Translations under genes and position numbers: made by a program | Assembly (NCBI GenBank): GCA_008477525.1 | Contig: SPDT01000002.1 | Span: 2,542,001 to 2,606,000, forward strand | Source: Hypomyces perniciosus | Taxonomy: Eukaryota; Ascomycota; Sordariomycetes; Hypocreales; Hypocreaceae | DNA: 64,000 bases | Direction: 5' to 3' | The notes under the pieces: generated by a model | Told to the model about the DNA's origin: nothing | Databases searched by the model: none | The model's input: the letters and a program-made list of their open reading frames with translations, nothing else | Part shown: positions 12,571 to 23,983 of the stretch, piece after piece | Position numbering within the stretch: the stretch's first letter is position 1 | Layout: each line of letters starts with the position of its first letter

Positions 12571-12796
12571 TGTTATAGGCTAGGCTATGTTTCCCGGAAT
12601 TACGACTATACCGAATCTGGAAAGACAACCAATACTAGACCGCTTACCTAATTAGGAAACCACCTCGGCCACAACCCTATACATACAACTATATAATGCA
12701 TATATAGCTAGTATAGAGCTTCCTTCCTTTAGCTATAGATAGACAATATAGAAGTGCCTTAACTGCGTGCTTTCCAGTTAGGCTATACCTATTATA
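12571..12796 (+). repeat. 5' LTR of element B
   Basis: 226 bp, beginning TGTTATAGGCTAGG and ending ATTATA. It aligns end to end, without gaps, with 18350-18575. The terminal CA of the 3' copy is TA here, and nearly all other differences are also transitions. It is preceded by the TCTTT target duplication. I could not identify a convincing tRNA primer-binding site directly after it. Confidence 0.9.
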
Positions 12797-12829
12797 TATC
12801 TATAGCTCAGCTACTACCTAGCCAGTAAA

Positions 12830-14140
12830 TAATAGAACTTTTACTGTAGAAGGAAAATAGCGAATTTCAGAGACTAAGCCTTTAAGGGCGATAATATACA
12901 GTCGCGGATCAAGCAAGCTATTTTACTTTTATAGGAATATATAGCTATACTAATAAAAAAGCTAGACTTTATAATACTAGCGATTTAAAGGCTAGATAGC
13001 TAGAAAGATAAGATATTATTCTTTCTATAACCTAAGTAAAAACCTACACAGGCTATAACTATAAAGCCTATATTAACCTTTATAATAGAGTTTATATAAG
13101 CTCCTAAGGTTAAAAGGAAGCTACTTTTTAACCTATTTAAATTCTCAGGAAAGTGAAGGGAGTATACTATATAAGCGTAAAATATACGCGAAAAGCTTAA
13201 ACTTAATAAAGAGTTTTATAACAGTAATAGAGAATAATAGTATTTTATTAACTCCTACTTAAATATTATATTTAAGTAAGTAATTGCTACCTTTTATATA
13301 TTAAGAGGAATTAATAGAAACTATAATTTAGCGGAATTTATATAATACCTAGACTATACCTATAAGGATTAAAGACTTTAGAACTAAGCTGCATAAAAGC
13401 TATATATTTTTAAGTAAAGAGATAAAACTTTACTTTTATTTTTCCTTCCCTGCTTTAATTAAAAGCTCTTTAAAGTAAACGGCGATAACTAGGCTAATTA
13501 AACTAAGATTATTTTTTTTAAAGGAGCGTTATCTTTAGAACTATAATTCCACTTAGCAATAATAAACCTGCTATTTACCTATAGCGAATAGCTTACTAAA
13601 GTTTAGGATATCGCTAGCTGCATTAAATAATTAGATCTAGACTAATAGAATACAGGAGCCGCCTTAATAGGCTACTTTTGGCAGAAAAAATATAATAAGC
13701 TTTAATTATATTACACTTTAAAGGACTATATATAAGCAGTCAATAAAGAGGGCAATACCTAGATAAAAGGCGTAAACTATATAAAGAACCAGCGCTAATG
13801 CAGCTTTTTAGTAAGCGAGGCAGATATTGCCTGGGAGGCTATATATTACTATTGCGGGAAAAAGGGATATATTGCCTAATTTTATAAAAAAGGCTATAAA
13901 GCCTAGGTGTATTGGGTTTAGATTGCTGACTATAAGTCTAATAATAATAACCAGTATATTAATAGTAAAGAAAATAATAACTTTAGCGATAAGTTAAAAG
14001 ATTAACTTTGATGTAAAGTTAGGCATTAAAGCCTATAAAGGAAGAACTAAAAGGATAAAAGGAGTTTAAAGAGCGAATAACTAGTAAATTAATAATATTA
14101 TAAGCCAGAATAGAGAATATACCTATTATAGCACTATTTA
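12830..14140 (+). pseudogene. Gag relic of element B
   Basis: The degraded translation between the 5' LTR and the nested solo LTR contains, near 13850, a zinc-knuckle-like stretch (YCGKKGYIA then FYKKGYKA), in which two Cys/His positions read Tyr. That is what C-to-T and G-to-A changes would do to a CX2CX4HX4C knuckle. The rest is full of stops. Confidence 0.65.
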
Positions 14141-14150
14141 ATATTAACTA

Positions 14151-14730
14151 TGTTAAAAAGGAGGGCTAAAAAGCAAGGATTTCTGTGTAATTGGGTAACC
14201 TTCCTATTCTGGCTAGACCCGGAATTAGGCCCGACGCTAGGACCGAGTTCCGGAGGAACTTCGGTGTAAGTCAGGAAATTTCTGTTATCCTTAACGATAA
14301 CAATTGAGCTAGGATCAGCTACCCCGCCTACCCTAGACTCAATACAATGGGCATAATGGCCATTGTGAAAAATCTGACCAAAATGGTTTCCTGTTTGTAT
14401 GGCCGTGAGTCGATTTGACCGATTTTATATACAAATGAATTTTGCGGAAAATAGGAATGCGGCTACAAACCCAATTCTGCCACCGCACACCTATTGTTAG
14501 GTCGGAGGACTATTGTAAAAGACAAAGCTATTGTTTATACAATCACTTCTACACCAGCCATATATCACTAGATATTCTATAGCTTTCTAGCTATTAGTTC
14601 AGTTACAATTCAATTGTTTATCCATTGTTAACCCAACTAGACTCTCAGTTGTTTCCTTATTGCTGCGTTGGGTGCACTTTCCTAGAAGCTGCACTTAAAT
14701 AAGGTTCAGTATAACCTTGTTATTTTAATA
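14151..14730 (+). repeat. Solo LTR (family C), copy 1, nested in element B
   Basis: A 580-bp LTR starting TGTTAAAAAGGAGGGC and ending TATTTTAATA, flanked by the 5-bp duplication AACTA (14146-14150 and 14731-14735). It is far less AT-rich than its surroundings and closely matches the copy at 19955. Internal sequence and a second LTR are absent, as expected after LTR-LTR recombination. It interrupts element B between gag and pol and must be younger than that insertion. Confidence 0.9.
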
Positions 14731-14735
14731 AACTA

Positions 14736-17700
14736 TAACCTTTATACTATTATAAACTTCTCTTTTACTTAAATGTTATACTTTTTATAAATTAAGATTA
14801 CTAAAAGGAAAATTAAGATATTTATTAAGATCTATAAAAAGGTAAAAACCAGCTATATTACTATTATTTACCTAGATTTATATAGCTATATTAAATATTA
14901 ATACACCTATATAGTAAATAAACTAGATTATAACCTAATCCTCAGTAAGCCTTAAGCTAAGGCTAATTAAGTAATATATAATGCAGTTAAAAAGGAAGTT
15001 AACTATAAAAAAGCTAGCCTATAGCTATAATTTACAGATAAAAAGGAGCCTGGGAATATTACGGCTATATAAAGAGCCTGGCTTATATTAGCTTTAATAT
15101 TATAAGTAAAATACTGCTATATTAACAGGAATAATAAAAAGGAAGTATATTTCCTTTAAGCTATTAGCTTATTTAATATTAAAAAAGCACTTTAGCTTAA
15201 AAAACCTATAAATCCCTAAAAATATATCCCCTTTAAACTATATAAAGAGTTTTATTTGCTATTCTCTATAAAAGAAGCTATTAAGCTTTTACTATACTGC
15301 TTTAAAGTTAATTTACAGATTCCCTTAAAAGCCAATAAATATAGTAAAAAACTAGAATTCCTTTAAGGCCCCTTTTACAGTATATTACGCAAGGAACTAT
15401 TAATATTATAGAAGACTCTCTTTAACTTACTTAATAAAAGATTTATTTAAGCTAGCAGTTTAGCTACTGCAGCCCCTATCCTTTTTATTTAAAAACCTAA
15501 AAGAGGAATTTGCTTTTATATAAACTACTGCACTTTAAATGTAATAATGCAGCGAAATTACTACCCCCTCCCTTTTTTTTTTAAAACCTTTAATAGCTTA
15601 ATAAAAGCAAAGTAGTTTATAAAGCTAGATATAATAGTTATATTCTATAAAATCAAGGTTGCGAAAAGAGAAGAATATAAGACTATATTCTATATATACT
15701 ATAGCCTATATAAATAGCGGGTAGTTTTATTTAGATTTACTAGTGCACTAGCAGGACTTTAATAGTATATTAACCAGGTACTATACCCCTTTTTAGACAA
15801 CTTCGCGTCTATATACTTTAACAATATCTTGATCTATATTAATGGGTTATAAAAGGACTATATAAAGAAGGTTTGGCGAGTTTTATATACCTTTATTAAT
15901 ATTAGGCTATATTTAGATTTTAAGAAGTATGCATTTATATAGAAAGAGATTAAATACTTTAGGTTTATTATATATACTAGTACAGGAATTGCTTACAACC
16001 TTAAAAAGCAGTAAACTATTAATAAATAGTAGGCATTTATAATAGTAATAGGAGTCTAAAGCTTCCTTAGCTTTATTAATTACAATTGGATATTTATCCT
16101 TAGGTTCTTTTAAATAGCCTACCTGCTTATAAAGCTAATTAAAAAAAGGACCCCCTTTTAGTAGAAAAGTATAAAAAAAGCAGCCTTTTAAAAGCTTAAA
16201 CGCCTCTTTATTAAAGCCTTTATACTATAAGCTTAGGATTTTATAAAATATACCTTTATTAAAATAGACTATTTAAAATATACTTTAAAAGGAGTCCTCC
16301 TATAAAAGAATAAAAAAGGAGAATATTATACTATAGCTTACTACTTATAAAAGCTAAGCCCTGCTAAATATAACTATCCTATCTATAATAAAGAAATACT
16401 GGCAGTAATTTATTATCTAGAAAAGTAAAGAGCAAAGCTATATAGCTGCGACCCCTTTATAGTTATTTTAGATTATAAAAACTTGCAGTTCTTTATAATA
16501 TACAGGAAACTCTTTAAATAATAGACGCACTAGGCAGAGTTCCTTTCCTAGTTCGATTTTACAATCCAATATAGGCTAGGCAGCGAGGCAGCTACTTTTA
16601 ATGCGTTAAGCTGCAGGGAATAAGACCTTCTATTTAATAAAGGCAATAAGCGCAAACTAAGCCGCTATATATAATTTATCCTAGCTGCACTAGTAATATA
16701 GAGATTTAAGGATAGCAATACTAATCTCCCTTTAATATATATATTCGACAGAAATAAAAAACTATAAGACTTATAGAACCTAATAATTTAAAAGGACCTA
16801 GTATATTGATAAATATATACTGCAGTTAAAAAGGAAAAGCGCTCTCTCCCTGTAAACCTTTAACTTAAAGTATAGATATCGGAATATATAATTAATAAGG
16901 AATAGAGATTAATATTCTAAGACTATATCTAGGTACTGGCTATAACCGAAAAAAAAGGCGAAATACTATATATTTATATTATATAAGCAGAATATAATGC
17001 TGCAGTCTTAGGCTACCTAGGTTATAATAGAACTTTAACTATTATTTCCTGCAGGTTTTTTTAGCTAGGAATTAATAGTATAGTCTAATAATTCCTCTAT
17101 AATTACAGTATATATAGAAAAGGAAAAGTATAAAGAAGCTATAAGCGAGGACTTTTTAAACTATTACCTATTCCCTAATATATCTACAGCGACTTAGCTA
17201 TAGACTTTATAATTAATTTATTACTTATAGGATTAATATAGGTATAATACCTTTAAGTTATTATTAACTGGCTTATTAAAAATATTACCTTTAAAGTAAT
17301 AAAAAGTATAGAGGCAGAAGTATATATAAAGAGGTTCCTTTAATACTACTATTAGTTTTATAGGATACCCTAGTCTATAGTTAATAACTAAAGATCTAAT
17401 TAAACTAGCTGCTTTTAAAGAGCTTTCTGTAAATTAGCAGGAACCTAGTAATGCCTAAGTATAGTATATTACCTATAAATTAACAGTAGACTAAAGAGGA
17501 GCAATTAAAAGATTTAAATATACTTTAAAGTATATATAGACTACTTTTAAAGCGATTAGGGAGACCTCCTCCTAGCAGTATAACTAGCTTTAAATAACCG
17601 CGAATATACAGCTATTTAAATAAGCCCTTTTTTCCTTAAATATAGCTATTATATAGAACCCCTTTAGCTATATATAAAAGAAAACGAAGCTATTAGATTA

Positions 17701-18334
17701 AAGGATTTAAAGGAGAAGGCTGTAAAAGAAATAGTTGAGAGACTAGAAGGAGTAACTGCCTTTGCTTAAGCAGCACTTGCCGCTATACAATAATACTATA
17801 AAGACTCCGTAAACTAGCAGCAAGGCCCCTCTAAAAGATATAAAGTAGGAGATAAAGTCTGGCTATACCTCGGTAACTATAATACTCCCCGGCCTTCTAA
17901 AAAGCTTAATGCCTTATATTATAAATATACAGTAATAAAGGTTATTAGCCTTTATATAGTGGAACTAGGCGTATTAACTGGTATATACCCGCGATTTTAT
18001 ATTAACCTGCTAAGAAGAGCGGCCGATAACCCCCTTCTAGGCCAGATTTTAGATAACCCTTAACTACTATTAATATAAATAGATAGCGAGGATAAATAAG
18101 AAGTTAAAGAGGTCCTTTACGCGAAGATTAAGCGGCAAGGTCACGGCTCTTTCTGCAAAGTATTAATATAGTGGAAAAGATATATAGAGTTAATTTAGGA
18201 ACTGATATATATACTTGAAGATATAGCAGCCCTTGACGACTATATATTTAAATATAGCCCAATCAAATTTAATAATAGGCTATTTAACAGCTATATACTA
18301 GTAAAGTAACAGCGCTTAAAGAGAGAGCTACTGT
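14736..18334 (+). pseudogene. Pol relic of element B (RT, RNase H, integrase, chromodomain)
   Basis: The plus-strand translation shows RT at about 15480-15860 (NYYPLPFFFKTFN, TKLD read as IKLD, then YFNNILIY). RNase H lies at about 16260-16600 and integrase at about 16950-17700 (PIP, then IYSDLAIDFIINLL). Near 18090-18200 is a chromodomain-like stretch (EVKEVLYAKIKRQGHGS followed by a WKRY). Asn replaces both catalytic Asp residues of the RT active site (15820-15825). Many stops interrupt the frame. The presence of a chromodomain places the element with the chromoviruses, at lower confidence than its Ty3/gypsy identity. Confidence 0.82.
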
Positions 18335-18346
18335 AAAAAGGGGGGG
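18335..18346 (+). other. Polypurine tract of element B
   Basis: AAAAAGGGGGG a few bases before the 3' LTR. Such tracts prime plus-strand DNA synthesis in LTR retrotransposons. Its position supports the LTR boundary set at 18350. Confidence 0.75.
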
Positions 18347-18349
18347 TAA

Positions 18350-18575
18350 TATTATAGGCTAGGCTATGTCTCCCGGAATTACGACTATGCCAAATCCGGA
18401 AACACGACCAATACTAAACCGCTTACCTAATTAGGAAACCACCTCGGCCATAACCCTATACGCACAACTATATAACGTATATATAGCTAGTATAGAGCTT
18501 CCTTCCTTCAGCTATAGATAGATAATACAGAAGTGCCTTAACTATATACTTTCCAGTTAGGCTATACCCGTTACA
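18350..18575 (+). repeat. 3' LTR of element B
   Basis: 226 bp matching 12571-12796 end to end. It starts TATTATAGG, where the 5' copy has the canonical TG, and ends in the canonical CA. The two LTRs have thus each lost one terminal dinucleotide by a transition. It is followed by the TCTTT target duplication. Confidence 0.9.
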
Positions 18576-18580
18576 TCTTT

Positions 18581-19954
18581 ATCCTGTAAATATTTATTAG
18601 AAAAACTTATTTAAAAGCTTTAGTAAAGTAATAGGTATTAGTTTTTTAATTTTAATAGCTTAATTAATCTCTTTTTAAATTACTTTTATTATATAAATAT
18701 ACAATTATTAATAAAAAGTATTAAAGTTTATAGCTGCCACTATCTATATATCTACTATATTTAAATATACTTTTTAATCTTAAAGTTTAGTTTAGTTTTA
18801 TAAAAGTAATATATTAAAAAGTAATAGTAATAGCTTTAATAAAGGTTTCCCTTTTTATTATTAACTATAGATTATAGGGGCAGGTAATAGCTTTATATAT
18901 ATTTAATTCAGGATTATTTATACCTATATTTCCTTATTATTAATTCTATTATACCTGCAGGTTATATAGTAATCTTGGCTTAGTATTAAAGTTTATAGAA
19001 TATATAGTTTAAAGGCCCCCTCTTTAATTAAGTTATAGTCTATTTCTTTTAAGGTATTTTTAATTAATAGTTACTGGTATAATATAATTCTTTATCTAGT
19101 TAAGTTAAGCTTTACTTTATTTAAAGTGTCTTTAACTGTTAGTTACTAGTAATATATATTCCCTATATTAGCTTTAATAAAGTTATTTTTTATTTTAACT
19201 GCTATTAAGACTTATATAGGGCTGGCTATACTTTTCGGGAAATAGTGGTTATAATAATAATAGGATTTAAAGGTAATAGTTAACTTTTCCTAGTTAATAT
19301 TAAAGTTATATTTTCTTAGCTATAAAAGGCTAAGGATTATAGGTATATTATTAGGGATATTTATAATAAAAAAGAGGCAGAGTTTTTTATAAGAGTTAAT
19401 TATAGTTTATATAATAAAAAAGTTTGAAATTTTATTAGCTATACTTTTATTAGTAAATAAAAGATTTCTAGTAAATAGTAATTATTAGGTAATAATACTA
19501 AATCGCTTAATAAAAGCGCAGTTAATACAAGCTTAAAATATATAGCTGCTATCTATTAAAGCTTTTATATTAATATAAATATTATATATAAGGAATAATA
19601 TAGTTTATATTGAAAGGGATTTACTGTTTATTAATTTTAGTTTAAAGTGTTTTTAATTAAAAAGATAATAGTAGATTTATTTTAAAATAATAGTTTTATT
19701 TACAGTTAACCTTTACTTGCAACTTTTAGTAAAGGTTAATCTTTTCTTTAGTTTGCAAGTTAGGTTTAGGTTTTTAATAAATAGGTTTAGCTGAATTAAA
19801 GTAAATTAAAAGTTAATAGGGCAGTACTACTATTATTATCTTTATTAATATTTAGAGAGGGTATATTATTTAAAGCCTGGATTTATAGGTTACTTAAATA
19901 TTGCAGGTAATATTAGTATACTATTAAAGTTTAGTTATTATACTTTATTATACT
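18581..19954 (-). mobile_element. Old Ty3/gypsy element A, protease-linker part
   Basis: Upstream (5') continuation of the minus-strand element that resumes at 12570 after the element B insertion. Near 19230-19400 the minus-strand translation reads NIPIILSL, then RKYNFNIN, EKLTITFKS, matching the linker after the gypsy protease (usually ..IILGLPWL..HNP.INW). Across the insertion the frame leads into the segment before RT. The protease catalytic motif itself was not recognised. Confidence 0.65.
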
Positions 19955-20535
19955 TGTTAAAAAGGAGGGCTAAAAAGTAAGGATTTCAGTGTATTTGGGT
20001 AACCTTCCTATTCTGGCTTGACCCGGAATTAGGCCCGACGCTAGGACCGAGTTCCAGAGGAACTTCGGTGTAAGTCAGGAAATTTCTGTTATCTTCAACG
20101 ATAACAATTGAGCTAGGACCAGCTATCCCGCCTACCCTAGACTCAATACAATGGCCACAATGGCTATTGTGAAAAATCTGACTAAAATGGTTTCCTGTTT
20201 GTATGGCCGTGAGTCGATTTGGCCGATTTCCCATACAAATGAATTTTGCGGAAAATAGGAATAGGGCCACGAACCCAATTCTGCCGCCGCATTCCTATTA
20301 TCTAGTCGGAGGACTATTGTAGAAGACAAAGCTATTGTTCATACAATTCACTTCTACACCAGCCGCACATACACTAGATATTCTATAGCTTCTAGCTATT
20401 AGATCGTTTACAATTCAATTGTTTATCTATTGTTAACCCAACTAGACTCTCAGTCGTTTCCTCATTGCTGCGTTGGGTGCACCTTCCTAGAAGCTGCACT
20501 TAAATGAGGTTCAGTATAACCTTGTTATTTCAACA
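19955..20535 (+). repeat. Solo LTR (family C), copy 2
   Basis: 581 bp from TGTTAAAAAGGAGGGC to TATTTCAACA, with perfect TG...CA ends and a perfect 5-bp duplication ATACT on both sides (19950-19954 and 20536-20540). It is the best preserved copy in the window, with nearly normal base composition. It is inserted in the AT-rich remains of element A. Confidence 0.93.
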
Positions 20536-23404
20536 ATACTATTTTATTATTAGCTTTAAAGTACTGCTAGGTTAAAGTATAGTTAATATAGTTAAATTTA
20601 GCAGTTTTAATTTTATATTTAATATAAATTGCTTTAATATATATTAAACTACTTTTTTTTATTATATTTATTAAAGCTATAGCCTGCTTTTTATAGTAAA
20701 AGTAAAGTCTTTTAGCGATATATTCTTTATAAGAGATTTAAAGGCAAGGTAGTAAGGTATATATAATATCTAGTTATATTAAGTCGCTGGCTAGCGCTAG
20801 GGCAGCGGCTTGGTTATTCTGCTAGTATTATTGATATTACTGTTAATACTAATACTGCTACTATTAATAGCCTTATTAACGCTAGCCTGTTTAGGCAGCG
20901 CGGAGGGCATTATAGTAGGCGCCCTTTTAAAGCATATTATAGATAGTCTAGTAAAGTTAATATTATTTAGTAAAGTTAAACTTATTTAGTTTAATTATTT
21001 AGGTCTTTGTAGTATTAGTAAACTCTTAAAAGACCTTTATTTTTAAAGCCTTTATTATTTATTTAGCAGTTTTACTGCATTTACTGCTTAATGCAGATAA
21101 CTCTGCTATAAAGTTTTAAAAAGGTTTATTTAATATATATAAATTATTAAAAAACTATAATACTTTTTAAAAAAGGTTAATTATTTTATATTATTTATTA
21201 AAATTAATAAAAAGTATTATATTAATTTTTTAATACTATTAAGTAAAGTTATTAAAACTTTTAATAATAGTATTAAAGTTTTTTTATTATAGTTAATATA
21301 TATTTCCTTTTAAAAGACTTATAATATATAAAATCTTTTTAAGTTTAGTTAAGAAAATTAATTAATTGCCTATAAAGGTAATATTAATTTAAAAACGCTA
21401 GTTAATATATTTTTATTAATATTTAGTAATATCCTTTTATTTACTATTAAATTATTTAAAGTCTTTAATCTAGCAGCAGTTAAATAAGTTATTATTTTTA
21501 GGGCTTAATAATAAAGCTGTATTTAAAGCTTTAACCTAGGCTTTAATTTATATTTTAAAGTTTTGATTTTTAGCTATTTACTTTAAAATTTCCTATTTAA
21601 AGGTTTATTTTTATTCTTTTTATTAAGCTAGGCCTTTTTTAATTACTTAGCTAAAGAGATAGAATTAATAATAAAAGTTATTATCTTTAATAATTGCATT
21701 TATTAAATATATATAATTGCTATTAATACTGGATTTCTATAGGGTTTTAAAGAGAAAAAGGAAAGGTATAAACTTTATAGTTAAAACTATAGTCTATTAG
21801 GCTAAGTTAGGCTATATGGCAAGGTTTAAGGTATCTATATTTATTTTACTTATAATTAGTTTCCTATAGATATAGGGTTTAAGGGATAAAGGCTAGGCTG
21901 TAAAGGCATTATTATAGGTTTAGGAATAAAGGGGGATTTAGGGGGAATTCGTAATCGGTTAAGTATATGCCTCGCAATAGCGCAGCCGAGTTAAGGGATA
22001 GCATAAACTATTACAGCATGGAAAGGCAGGTTAGGGCAAATATTATTATTATACCGTGGAGAGCGAGAAAGCCCTAAGGCTCTACGGAAAGCTATAGCTA
22101 GGAACATGTTAGGGCCTGGTTATATAACCAGGGCTTACGTGACAGGGCGTCAATATCGCGTCACGGTCGGTGCTGTAATATAATAATAATATTTTTATTA
22201 TTATTTATATAAATAACTGTCTTTTTATTAGTTTAAATAAAAATACTATAGCTTAACTAAAGCTAGCTTTTAATAAAGTCTATACTATAAAAGATAAAGG
22301 CCTTGCCTCTTTCTTTTTAAAGGTTTAGATAGTTAAAAATAAAAAATAGGCCTTTTTTAGCTTTTTTAAAAACAGTATATTATTAAAGCTATAGAGTTTT
22401 TTAACCTTGAAGACTTAAAGCTTATTTAATTACCCCTATAGCCTTTTTTTAGCTAATAAAACTATAATTAAATTAAATAAAGCTAATATTAAGCTTTTTT
22501 AAATTATTATTAAAATTATTATTTATTTCATAATCTATATATAAATAAATATTAGTTTTTTAATTTAGTAGCTAGTAAAATAATTCTAAAGCCTTTATAA
22601 AGAGTACTTAAATATAGCTTATAACCTATTATAGTATTTAAATAGCATTTAAAATTTAGCTATTTAATATATTAAAAAATTTAATCTTATACCTATTAGT
22701 TATTATAATAATAATTTTGCTGGGGATAAAGAATTAAGTAAATTAATTTATAGCTATATTATAATAATTATTAATACGCTAATTAGCTGGAAATTAAAAA
22801 GGGGTTTAATTATCTGCCTTTTTATATTAAAAGTAAAGTTTATAGCTTTTATAGAAGCTATTAAAGAGATTTAATAGCTTATTAGCCTATATAAAGAGGT
22901 AGATTAACTAATTAAATAGCCAATCTCTTTACTTAACAATAATGCAGGTGCTATTTTTACGATAAATAACCTTACCCTTTATAATTAAATAAAATATACT
23001 CTATTATAGTTTAATTATATAAAGGAATAGGTTAAAAATAGCGTTATTATAGTCAGCTATCTGGAAACCAGTAAAATAGTTACTGATAGGCTTATTAAGC
23101 CTCTTTTAGGTCAAAAGCTAAAGAACTTTATAAGTCTCCTTAATCTCTAACTTTTACCTAAGGTTTATACCTAAAGTTCTTATCCTCTCTTTCTTATAGT
23201 TATTAGCTATCTTTCTTATAGTTATTAGCTATCCTTTTTATAGCTATTAGCTATCTTTATTATTCTTTAGCTATATTAGCTATTCCTTTTATTTTTAGCT
23301 ATATTGGCTATTCCTTTTATTTTCTATATCCTAGTTACTTTCCTATATTTAAGATCCTATATCTACTTTAAAGTCATATAGAATAATATCTATTCTAAAT
23401 GGAG
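20536..23404. other. AT-rich relic sequence, including a less AT-rich patch at about 21880-22185
   Basis: By position this may include the gag region and 5' LTR of the minus-strand element A, but no diagnostic motif was found. Two patches have more G and C: about 20800-20930 and about 21880-22185. The second contains the perfect 18-bp palindrome CCTGGTTATATAACCAGG (22115-22132) and reads TGTCACG on the minus strand just beyond it. That could be an LTR or promoter remnant. Near 23195-23290 there are imperfect tandem copies of a roughly 25-bp TTATAGTTATTAGCTATC-type unit. Confidence 0.45.
23195..23300. repeat. Imperfect tandem repeat, TTAGCTATC-type unit
   Basis: Several adjacent copies of a unit containing TTATAGTTATTAGCTATC, each 20-30 bp, with small differences between copies. 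It lies just before the third solo LTR. Function is unknown; such arrays can be decayed minisatellites or part of a transposon terminus. Confidence 0.6.
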
Positions 23405-23983
23405 TGTTAAAAAGGAGGGCTAAAAAGCAAGGATTTTAGTGTATTTGGATAACCTTCCTATTCTGGCTAGACCCGGAATTAGGCCTAACGCTAGGACCGA
23501 GTTCCGGAGGAACTTCAGTATAAGTCAAGAATTCTCTTTTATCCTCAACAATAACAATTAAGCTAAGACCAGCTACCCCGCCTACCCTAGACTTAATATA
23601 ATACTTATAATAGGTATTTTAAGAAATCTGACTAAAATGGTTTCCTGTTTATATAGCTGTAAGTCGATTTGAGCGATTTTATATACAAATAAAATTTATA
23701 GAAAATAAAAATGCAGCTATAAACCTAATTCTACTACTATATGCCTATTATTAAGTTAAAGGACTATTATAAAAGATAAAGCATTATTTTACAATTACTT
23801 TTACAATACAGCCATATATTATTAAATATCCTATAGCTTTTTAGCTATTAGATTAGTTATAATTTAATTGTTTATTTATTGTTTACCCAGTATACTCTTA
23901 GTTATTTCTTTATTACTATATTGTATACAGCTTCCTAGAAGCTATATATAAATAAGGTTTAGTACAACCTTGTTATTTTAATA
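23405..23983 (+). repeat. LTR (family C), copy 3, strongly RIP-mutated
   Basis: 579 bp, from TGTTAAAAAGGAGGGC to TATTTTAATA. It aligns throughout with copies 1 and 2 but carries many more transitions, especially in its 3' two thirds. No clear target duplication: the flanks are TGGAG and TAATT. It is probably a solo LTR that is older or more heavily mutated. Confidence 0.88.

Larger units (their letters stand above)
12571..18575 (+). mobile_element. Chromovirus-like Ty3/gypsy LTR retrotransposon (element B), complete but RIP-mutated
   Basis: A full-length element bounded by two 226-bp direct LTRs and flanked by the 5-bp target duplication TCTTT (12566-12570 and 18576-18580). A purine tract lies just before the 3' LTR. 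The internal order is Gag with a zinc knuckle, RT, RNase H, integrase and a chromodomain-like C-terminus, which is the chromovirus order. A solo LTR of another family (14151-14730 plus a 5-bp duplication) interrupts it between gag and pol, so the original element was about 5.4 kb. Stops and missense changes destroy all coding frames. It is inserted within the older minus-strand element A. Confidence 0.9.

Noticed and set aside
19986..20329. Overlapping minus-strand frames of 65-94 codons
   Set aside because: They lie entirely inside solo LTR copy 2 and reflect its normal composition, not a gene.
22115..22132. Palindrome as a rho-independent terminator
   Set aside because: A eukaryotic nuclear context and no following T run; more likely part of a transposon end.
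19955..23983. The two family-C LTRs as the ends of one retrotransposon
   Set aside because: Copy 2 has its own perfect ATACT duplication on both sides, which marks a solo LTR, and nothing between the two copies looks like its internal region.
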